Assembly: GCA_012837465.1 (NCBI GenBank)
Contig: DURG01000203.1
Coordinates: forward strand, 1 to 10,540
DNA from: Propionibacterium sp.
GTDB taxonomy: Bacteria; Actinomycetota; Actinomycetes; Propionibacteriales; Propionibacteriaceae
Reading direction: 5' to 3'
Length of the DNA: 10,540 nucleotides
Each line of letters begins with the position of its first letter. Within the stretch, counting starts at the first letter, position 1. A model generated the notes under the pieces. The model made no database searches. It saw nothing but the letters and a program-made list of their open reading frames with translations, and was not told the origin of the DNA. The position numbers and the translations under genes are program-made. Below, in pieces: positions 5,400 to 10,540 of this stretch.

Positions 5400-7367
5400 A
5401 TGACCACATCATTCAAGCGCGCGTCCGCGACGCTCGCGGCGACCGCCCTGGTAGCCAGCGGCCTCGCATTCGGCGCGGTAACCCCGGCCGGGGCACAGGA
5501 GGACACCTCCTGCGTCGCGACCGACACCATCACACTGCTTGGCTTCAACGACTTCCACGGTCGCATCGTCACGAACCGCGGCACCGGCGTCCTGCCGATG
5601 GCCACCCAGATCGAGCAGATCCGCGCTGCCGAAGGAACCGACAACGTCGTCGTGCTTTCCTCGGGAGACAACGTGGGCGCCACCATCTTCGAGTCCATGG
5701 TGACCGATGACGCCGCCTCGATCGAGGCGCTCAACGCGCTCGGCCTCGACGCCTCCGCCGTGGGCAACCACGAACTCGACAAGGGCTGGGCGGACCTCTC
5801 CGGCCGCATCATCCCCATGGCCGACTTCCCCTACCTTGCTGCGAACATGCAGTACAACGGTGCCCCCGCCGCTCCGGTCGCGGAGTACACCGTCGTCACC
5901 AAGGCTGGCCTTGACATCGCCATCGTCGGCGCCATCACCACCGGCACCCCCGGCCTGGTCTCCCCCGCCGGCATCCAGGGCCTGACCTTCTCCGATGAGG
6001 CCGCCGCCATCAACCGCGTCACCGAAGAGGTGCTCGCGAGCGGCGCAGCCGACATCGTCGTCGCCAGCATCCACGAAGGTGCCAGCGACGCCATGATGGC
6101 CGAACTCGACGACCGCCTCGCGGCCGTCTTCACCGGCCACACCCACGAGGAGTACGTGAAGGCCCTCGACGGTGGCGCAGCCGTCGTCCAGGCGAAGTCC
6201 TACGCCGAGGCGCTGGCCCAGATCGAACTCGGCGTGAACGCCGAGACCGGTGAGGTCTGCTCCTCCGACGGCTCCATCATCAAGACCTTCCCCGAGGTCG
6301 ACCTGAACAACGCGGTCGTGGCCGAGATCAACACCATCGTCGAAGCCGCCAAGGCCAAGGCCGACGAGGTCGGCCTCGACGTCATCGGTGAGGCCACCGC
6401 GGCCATCTCCACCCCTGACGGTGGCTCCAACGTGCGCGACACCGAGTCGCCCATGACCAACATGGTCGCCCAGATGTTCTTCGACGTCAGCGGCGCCGAC
6501 GCCGACAGCGTCATCGGCGTCCAGAACCCGGGCGGCACCCGCTCGTCCTTCGACGCGGGCGACATCACCTACAAGGAAGCCGCGAACACCCTTCCGTTCG
6601 CCAACTCCCTGTTCTCCACCGAACTGACCGGTGCGCAGGTCGTCCAGGTACTCGAAGAGCAGTGGCAGCGTGACACGGATGGCGTCGAGTACGTCCCCGC
6701 CGAAGGCGTTCGCCCCTTCCTGCAGCTCGGCCTGTCGGACAACGTGTCCTACACCTACGACGCCTCCCTGCCGCTCGATGAGCGCATCACCTCGGTGAGC
6801 ATCAACGGCAAGCCGATCGATCTCGAGAAGACCTACACCATGGTGTCCGGTTCCTTCCTGATCTCCGGTGGCGACCAGTTCTACACCTTCGCTGATGGCA
6901 AGAACACGAACGACACCGGTCGTGCGGACCTCGAGGCCTGGGTTGAGTGGGTCAAGGCCAACACCCCGCTGTCCCCCGATTACTCGAAGCGTGGCGTCGC
7001 GGCTGACCTGGCCGACACCGCCCTCGTCATCGGTGGCTCCGAGCTCAGCTACGAGTTCAGCAACCTGGACATGAACCTCGGTGAGGGCGACAACGTCTCG
7101 CCCAAGCTCGCCAACTCCAAGATCACCGCCTACATCGGCGATGTCGTGGTTGGCACCGGCACGGTCGTCGACGGCGCCGGCACGGTCAGCATCTCGCTGC
7201 CTGCCGACACCTCGATTGCCAAGGGCACCCACACCGTCCGCTTCCTGGTTGAGGCCTCGGGCACCGAGATCTTCACCCAGGTCGACGTCCTCGAGGGCAA
7301 GGACGCAGACGAGAAGCCGACCAAGCCGAGCAAGCCGCGTCCCGGCCTGCCCTCGACCGGTCGCTGA
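5400..7367 (+). CDS. Secreted 5'-nucleotidase / metallophosphoesterase (UshA/NT5E family) ending in LPSTG
   Basis: Product of 655 residues expected to hydrolyse extracellular nucleotides to nucleosides and phosphate with a two-metal centre. Residues 1-32 are a Sec signal peptide (basic start, hydrophobic core, cleavage likely after AGA32). The metallophosphatase domain has NDFHGR (Asp51, His53), SSGDN (Asp90), GNHE (Asn123, His124), His225 and GHTH (His247, His249). The C-terminal nucleotidase domain has NPGGTR at 376-381 and SGGDQF at 489-494 for nucleotide binding. An extra beta-rich domain covers about 545-633. A Lys/Pro tail follows and the protein stops at LPSTGR (650-655). LPSTG fits a sortase signal, but no hydrophobic segment or charged tail follows. 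ATG 5400 is chosen because GGAGA lies just before it and the signal peptide starts there; the frame is open from 5313 but that adds an unlikely N-terminus. An intrinsic terminator follows. Confidence 0.93.
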   Translation: MTTSFKRASATLAATALVASGLAFGAVTPAGAQEDTSCVATDTITLLGFNDFHGRIVTNRGTGVLPMATQIEQIRAAEGTDNVVVLSSGDNVGATIFESMVTDDAASIEALNALGLDASAVGNHELDKGWADLSGRIIPMADFPYLAANMQYNGAPAAPVAEYTVVTKAGLDIAIVGAITTGTPGLVSPAGIQGLTFSDEAAAINRVTEEVLASGAADIVVASIHEGASDAMMAELDDRLAAVFTGHTHEEYVKALDGGAAVVQAKSYAEALAQIELGVNAETGEVCSSDGSIIKTFPEVDLNNAVVAEINTIVEAAKAKADEVGLDVIGEATAAISTPDGGSNVRDTESPMTNMVAQMFFDVSGADADSVIGVQNPGGTRSSFDAGDITYKEAANTLPFANSLFSTELTGAQVVQVLEEQWQRDTDGVEYVPAEGVRPFLQLGLSDNVSYTYDASLPLDERITSVSINGKPIDLEKTYTMVSGSFLISGGDQFYTFADGKNTNDTGRADLEAWVEWVKANTPLSPDYSKRGVAADLADTALVIGGSELSYEFSNLDMNLGEGDNVSPKLANSKITAYIGDVVVGTGTVVDGAGTVSISLPADTSIAKGTHTVRFLVEASGTEIFTQVDVLEGKDADEKPTKPSKPRPGLPSTGR

Positions 7368-7382
7368 TCCCTGACGGGCAAG

Positions 7383-7412
7383 GGGCCGGACGGTTTTCCG
7401 TCCGGCCCTTTT
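7383..7412 (+). terminator. Rho-independent terminator after the 5'-nucleotidase gene
   Basis: A perfect 11-bp GC-rich stem (gggccggacgg at 7383-7393 with ccgtccggccc at 7398-7408) closes a tttt loop and is followed by four T. It begins 15 bp after the stop codon, a textbook position for ending the nucleotidase transcript. Confidence 0.92.
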
Positions 7413-7453
7413 CCTTTGCCCGGTGCGGCGTCGCGTGGGCCGAACCAACGCGG

Positions 7454-7490
7454 GCAGAGTGAACCTGTGCGGCTGCTGTCCCGCACAGGT
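7454..7490. repeat. Hairpin repeat, copy 1 (right arm partly degraded)
   Basis: The left arm, gcagagtgaacctgtgcgg at 7454-7472, is identical to the left arm of copy 2. The 8-base loop (ctgctgtc) differs from copy 2 by one base. The right arm matches only over ccgcacaggt (7481-7490), giving a 10-bp stem from 7463; beyond this the sequence diverges to caacaacg. The degraded arm suggests decay of a once complete palindrome. Confidence 0.88.
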
Positions 7491-7526
7491 CAACAACGCT
7501 TGGGGCCACCGTCGACGGGGGGCCTG

Positions 7527-7574
7527 GGCAGAGTGAACCTGTGCGGCTGCTCTCCCGCACAGGTTCACTCTGCC
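7527..7574. repeat. Hairpin repeat, copy 2 (perfect 20-bp stem, 8-base loop)
   Basis: Bases 7527-7546 pair perfectly with 7555-7574 around the loop ctgctctc. With copy 1, about 73 bp upstream, it forms a direct duplication of a palindromic element. It lies 47 bp beyond the argF stop, so in argF mRNA it would form a very stable 3' hairpin that could stop transcription or protect the end, though it has no U-run. A REP-like or miniature mobile element is the other reading. Confidence 0.92.
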
Positions 7575-7581
7575 TGGCCGC

Positions 7582-7608
7582 GGGCGGCGGGCGGCGGGCG
7601 ACGGCGGG
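7582..7608 (+). other. G-quadruplex-forming motif beside the argF 3' end
   Basis: Four GGG runs (7582, 7589, 7596 and 7606) are separated by loops of 4, 4 and 7 bases, fitting the usual G3+N1-7 rule. The G-rich strand is the plus strand, which is the argF template. A chance origin in GC-rich DNA is quite possible. Confidence 0.45.
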
Positions 7609-7620
7609 TTGGCGGCGGCG

Positions 7621-8610
7621 TCAGCCGGCGAGGGTGGCGACCAGGATCGCCTTGATCGTGTGCATCCGGTTCTCGGCCTGGTCGAACACGATGCTGGCCT
7701 CAGACTCGAACACCTCGTCGGTCACCTCGACCCCCTCGAGGCCGAACTCGTCGAACAGGCTCTGCCCCACCGTCGTGTTGAGGTCGTGGAAGGCGGGCAG
7801 GCAGTGCATGAACTTCGCCTGCGGGCCGGCCTTGGCCATCAGTGCGGCGTTGACCTGGTACGGGCGCAGCAGATCGATGCGCTCGGCCCAGACCTCCTTG
7901 GGCTCGCCGAGCGAGACCCAGACGTCGGTGTAGAGGAAGTCGCAGCCCTCGACGGCGGAGGTGTCGTCGGTGACCATGACGCGGGCGCCGCTGGTCTCGG
8001 CGAGGCGACGCGCCTGAGCGATCACGTCGTCGGCGTTCTGCTGCTGCACGGGGGCGATCATCCGCACGTCCATGCCCATCATCGCGCCGCTGATCAGCAG
8101 GGAGTTGCCGACGTTGTTGCGGGCGTCGCCGAGGAACGCGAACGCGATCTCGTCGAGGGGCTTGCCGGAGTGCTCGAGCATGGTGAGCTGGTCGGCGAGC
8201 ATCTGGGTGGGGTGCCAGTCGTCGGTGAGGCCGTTGTAGACGGGGACGCCGGCATGGGCGCCGAGCGTCTCCACGACGCCCTGCCCGGAGCCGCGGTACT
8301 CGATGCCGTCGTACCAGCGGCCGAGCACGCGGGCGGTGTCGGCGGCCGACTCCTTGTGCCCGATCTGCGAACCCGATGGGTCGAGGTAGGTGGTCGTGCC
8401 GCCCTGGTCCGCCATCGCGACCTCGAACGCGCAGCGGGTACGGGTGGAGGTCTTCTCGAAGAGGAGGGCCACCTGCTTGCCGACGAGTCGCTGCTGCTCG
8501 CGGCCCTCGCGTCGGGCGGCCTTCAGTTCGACAGAGAGGTCAAGGAGCGACTGCCACTCATCGGGAGTGAAGTCGAGTTCCTTGAGGAAGGAGCGGCCGA
8601 GCAGGCTCAT
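7621..8610 (-). CDS. argF: Ornithine carbamoyltransferase
   Basis: Product of 329 residues that makes citrulline from carbamoyl phosphate and ornithine in the cytoplasm, a step of arginine synthesis (or the reverse in the deiminase pathway as ArcB). The carbamoyl-phosphate loop STRTR is at 55-59, GSQIGHKES at 80-88, and HPTQ at 133-136. The ornithine loop appears as VSLGE at 232-236, where most family members have SMG. The catalytic HCLP is at 269-272 within FMHCLPAFHD. Length matches the long E. coli-like subfamily, which includes both ArgF/ArgI and ArcB. No other arginine or deiminase genes adjoin it, so direction of use cannot be settled from context; ArgF is the default name. The ATG at 8610 follows a GAAAGG ribosome site at eight bases. 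A TATCCT hexamer at 8648-8643 is a plausible own promoter. Confidence 0.95.
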   Translation of the reverse strand: MSLLGRSFLKELDFTPDEWQSLLDLSVELKAARREGREQQRLVGKQVALLFEKTSTRTRCAFEVAMADQGGTTTYLDPSGSQIGHKESAADTARVLGRWYDGIEYRGSGQGVVETLGAHAGVPVYNGLTDDWHPTQMLADQLTMLEHSGKPLDEIAFAFLGDARNNVGNSLLISGAMMGMDVRMIAPVQQQNADDVIAQARRLAETSGARVMVTDDTSAVEGCDFLYTDVWVSLGEPKEVWAERIDLLRPYQVNAALMAKAGPQAKFMHCLPAFHDLNTTVGQSLFDEFGLEGVEVTDEVFESEASIVFDQAENRMHTIKAILVATLAG

Positions 8611-8855
8611 CGGGGTCGCCTTTCGTGGATGCGGAAGCCCACAGGATACGCCGCGGGAACCCCGGCTCTCCGGGAGTCCGCAGATGGCGAGAGGGCTTCC
8701 GCAGCTGCGGGAGCCCTCGTCATCGCCCAGGGGCGACGCGTGATGGCGGCACGTTCCCTCGGGCTGAGGGGGCGCATCAGCTCGTCGAGCCGCCTGGCAA
8801 AATCGTCCCCGGAATGGTTCTGGTCGGTCCCCGACCCTGCCCCAGCGTCGAGCAA
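8607..8855 (-). CDS. Doubtful small ORF between the phosphatase gene and argF
   Basis: An open frame of 82 codons starts with TTG 18 bp after the phosphatase stop and ends with a TGA overlapping the argF ATG as ATGA. Position and overlap are gene-like, and DDFARRLDELMRPLSPRERAAITRR could be helical. Against it: no ribosome site, a rare start codon, a third codon position less GC-rich than in neighbouring genes, no recognised family, and overlap with the probable argF promoter and dyads. It has 14 Arg, including RR-PR just before the stop, so an arginine-sensing leader is conceivable. It is probably spurious. Confidence 0.18.
   Translation of the reverse strand: MLDAGAGSGTDQNHSGDDFARRLDELMRPLSPRERAAITRRPWAMTRAPAAAEALSPSADSRRAGVPAAYPVGFRIHERRPR
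8632..8701. promoter_or_regulatory. Spaced 9-bp inverted repeat around the argF promoter
   Basis: cggaagccc (8632-8640) is the exact reverse complement of gggcttccg (8693-8701). The first lies where the argF transcript should begin; the second lies 45-53 bp upstream of the -10 candidate, so the pair brackets the promoter. The upstream arm is shared with the palindrome at 8691-8718. An operator pair is possible; it does not resemble an ARG box. Confidence 0.4.
8643..8648 (-). promoter_or_regulatory. argF: Candidate -10 box for argF
   Basis: TATCCT on the minus strand would place the transcript start about 25 bases before the argF ATG, leaving room for the GAAAGG ribosome site. No clear -35 was found. 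It suggests argF need not depend on readthrough from the phosphatase gene. Confidence 0.4.
8691..8718. repeat. 28-bp near-perfect palindrome between the phosphatase gene and argF
   Basis: gagggcttccgcag (8691-8704) faces ctgcgggagccctc (8705-8718) with one mismatch in 14 pairs and no loop. Contiguous palindromes with cagctg at the centre suit a dimeric protein site better than an RNA hairpin. It lies upstream of the argF promoter candidate and downstream of the phosphatase stop; no T-run supports a terminator on either strand. Confidence 0.75.
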
Positions 8856-8873
8856 GGCTGAAGCGGCGCTGAA

Positions 8874-9329
8874 TCAGCGGTCGTCAACGACGGCGTCGAG
8901 GATGCCCGGCATCGCCGCCTCGACGTCGGAGAGCGTCTCGTAGAACCCGTCCTGGTTCCCGTACCACGGGTCGATCAGGCCCTCGCCCTTGCGCTTGGCA
9001 GGGTTGAAGTCGTTGAGCAGGTGCACGTTGGCGCCGGGGAGCATCTTCTTCAGCCTGTCGACCTGGAACGGTTCGACGGCGACGACGAACGCGTCCTTCA
9101 TGTCCTTGGCACCGATGCGGCGTGCATGGTGGCCCGTGGAGTCGTAGCCGTGCTCGTCGAGGACGCGGACGGCGCGGCGGTCGATGCCGTTGCCGCTCTC
9201 CTCGCTGGAGATGCCGAAGCTCTCGATCTCGAGGTCGAGGCCCCTCTCGTCGGCCATCCTGCGAGCGACACGCTCGGCCATGGGAGAGCGGCAGATGTTG
9301 CCCCAGCACACGAAGATCAACCTGGTCAT
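8874..9329 (-). CDS. Low-molecular-weight protein tyrosine phosphatase
   Basis: Product of 151 residues that removes phosphate from phosphotyrosine through a cysteine-phosphate intermediate in the cytoplasm; in actinobacteria such enzymes act in signalling or are secreted effectors (PtpA type). The P-loop is at the extreme N-terminus: IFVCWGNICRSPMAE, with Cys8 as nucleophile and Arg14 closing CX5R. The general-acid aspartate is in LIDPWYG near residue 118; most family members have DPY or DPF there. FNPAKRKGEGLIDPW and the helical end (DVEAAMPGILDAVV) are normal. The ATG at 9329 is preferred to the GTG at 9347: it puts the P-loop at the usual distance from the start, and TAGGCT lies seven bases upstream, consistent with a leaderless transcript. 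The gene diverges from the response regulator, suggesting a shared promoter region, and precedes argF on the same strand by 263 bp. Confidence 0.94.
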   Translation of the reverse strand: MTRLIFVCWGNICRSPMAERVARRMADERGLDLEIESFGISSEESGNGIDRRAVRVLDEHGYDSTGHHARRIGAKDMKDAFVVAVEPFQVDRLKKMLPGANVHLLNDFNPAKRKGEGLIDPWYGNQDGFYETLSDVEAAMPGILDAVVDDR

Positions 9330-9336
9330 GGACGCC

Positions 9337-9342
9337 AGCCTA
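9337..9342 (-). promoter_or_regulatory. -10 box for a probably leaderless phosphatase transcript
   Basis: TAGGCT on the minus strand fits the actinobacterial TANNNT -10 and ends seven bases before the ATG at 9329, so transcription would begin at or next to the start codon. The lack of a ribosome site agrees with this. Confidence 0.5.
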
Positions 9343-9370
9343 GCCACGCCGTCGTTGTCCGGAGGGAGGG

Positions 9371-9376
9371 TAGGAT
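9371..9376 (+). promoter_or_regulatory. Candidate -10 box for the response-regulator operon
   Basis: TAGGAT fits TANNNT and would start the transcript near 9383, leaving a leader of about 29 bases with purine-rich ribosome-site candidates (aggaagg, agggtaggg). No strong -35 is seen. Confidence 0.45.
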
Positions 9377-9387
9377 GACACCGTGTC
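9377..9387. promoter_or_regulatory. Short palindrome at the response-regulator transcription start
   Basis: gacac-c-gtgtc is a perfect dyad abutting the -10 candidate. A small operator, perhaps for autoregulation, is possible, but an 11-bp dyad can arise by chance. Confidence 0.3.
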
Positions 9388-9411
9388 GTAGGAAGGTGGC
9401 AGGGTAGGGCT

Positions 9412-10094
<683 letters not shown>

Positions 10095-10098
<4 letters not shown>

Positions 10099-10540
10099 TC
10101 GGAAGTTGGTGGATCCGTCTCCGGCGCGGCATCGGGCGCCTGGTCAGCGGTCAGTCACTTCAGTGGCGACTCGCGCTCCTGACCGGCATCTCAGTGGCCG
10201 CGTCGGTGCTCGTCGTGGGCGGCGCCTCCTACCTCACCACTCGTTGGTCGCTGCTCGAGCAGCTGGACCGGGAGTTGGTGCAGGTTGCGCAGAGCGCATC
10301 TAGCACCGTGTCGTTGAGCGTGGCCAGCATGGGCGGCCTCTCCCCCGACGCCCTCGGATCATCCGGCGGCCTGCTCGGTGTCGTCTCCGCGCGGGGCACC
10401 ATCAACCAGGTCTCCGGCCAGCGCGAGACCCTCACGGCGGGGCCGGAGGAGATCGCAGTCGCCCGGTTGAACACCGGCTCATCCGCGCGCAGTGTCGAGT
10501 TCGAGGGCCTCACCTACCGCATGGTGTCGGTGCCGATGAC
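10095..10540 (+). CDS. mprB: Sensor histidine kinase, N-terminal part (MprB-like; runs off the right edge)
   Basis: A GTG at 10095 overlaps the response-regulator stop as GTGA and stays open for 148 codons to the edge. The start MIGSWWIRLRRGIGRLVSG is basic, then LQWRLALLTGISVAASVLVVGGASYLTT forms a first membrane span at about residues 26-48. An extracytoplasmic domain begins with LLEQLDRELVQVAQSASSTV and continues to the edge. This is the layout of MprB-type kinases: short cytoplasmic start, one span, sensor loop, then second span, HAMP and catalytic domains, which would all lie outside. No catalytic motif is visible, so the call rests on topology and coupling to the regulator. Confidence 0.85.

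Noticed and set aside
5409..7568. Minus-strand open frame of 719 codons opposite the nucleotidase gene
   Set aside because: Low-complexity Gly/Asp/Val-rich shadow; it also runs through the terminator and both hairpin repeats.
8822..8836. Hairpin ggtcgg-tcc-ccgacc as phosphatase terminator
   Set aside because: The 6-bp stem has a 3-base loop and no T-run on the minus strand; too weak to call.
7609..8943. Plus-strand open frame of 444 codons across argF
   Set aside because: Shadow of argF; no recognisable motif and it spans several unrelated genes and gaps.

Overview
The window is high-GC DNA with dense, GC-ending codon use. The protein families point to an actinobacterium, most likely a member of the Propionibacteriales; this placement is an inference from composition and gene content, not a database match. 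The supporting content is an MprAB-like two-component pair, a branched-chain 2-oxoacid dehydrogenase operon in the order E1alpha-E1beta-E2, and a secreted 5'-nucleotidase ending in an LPxTG-type pentapeptide. Most genes are ordinary metabolism, cell envelope or signalling. No phage, insertion sequence, CRISPR array, tRNA or rRNA was seen.

Layout, left to right. (1) Positions 1-344, minus strand: the N-terminal third of alanine racemase (alr), running off the left edge. (2) Positions 436-1164, plus strand: a divergent small membrane protein with a Gln-rich tail in which tryptophan recurs about every 12 residues. (3) Positions 1165-1347: a convergent gap with three copies of a repeat unit, two of 47 bp and one partial. 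(4) Positions 1348-5125, minus strand: the operon bkdA (E1alpha), bkdB (E1beta), bkdC (E2). bkdA and bkdB overlap by 4 bp. A 98-bp gap before bkdC holds a 20-bp perfect inverted repeat whose arms are themselves palindromes. (5) Positions 5126-5399: a divergent control region with a dyad in front of bkdA, a three-unit 11-bp repeat resembling actinobacterial PHO boxes, and a second dyad nearer the nucleotidase. (6) Positions 5400-7367, plus strand: a secreted 5'-nucleotidase, followed by a strong intrinsic terminator. (7) Positions 7416-7620: a convergent gap with two copies of a hairpin repeat and a G-quadruplex motif. (8) Positions 7621-8610, minus strand: ornithine carbamoyltransferase (argF) with interlocking dyads upstream. 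(9) Positions 8874-9329, minus strand: a low-molecular-weight protein tyrosine phosphatase. (10) Positions 9412-10540, plus strand: an OmpR-family response regulator and a GTGA-overlapping histidine kinase cut by the right edge.

How the parts work together: the bkd operon would feed branched-chain 2-oxo acids to acyl-CoAs for branched-chain lipids, with its E3 subunit encoded elsewhere. The nucleotidase probably scavenges phosphate or nucleosides outside the cell, which fits the PHO-box-like repeat beside it. The two-component pair resembles the mycobacterial MprAB envelope-stress system. The non-coding DNA is the least ordinary part: three gaps carry three different repeated or palindromic elements, suggesting a genome rich in small intergenic palindromic repeats.
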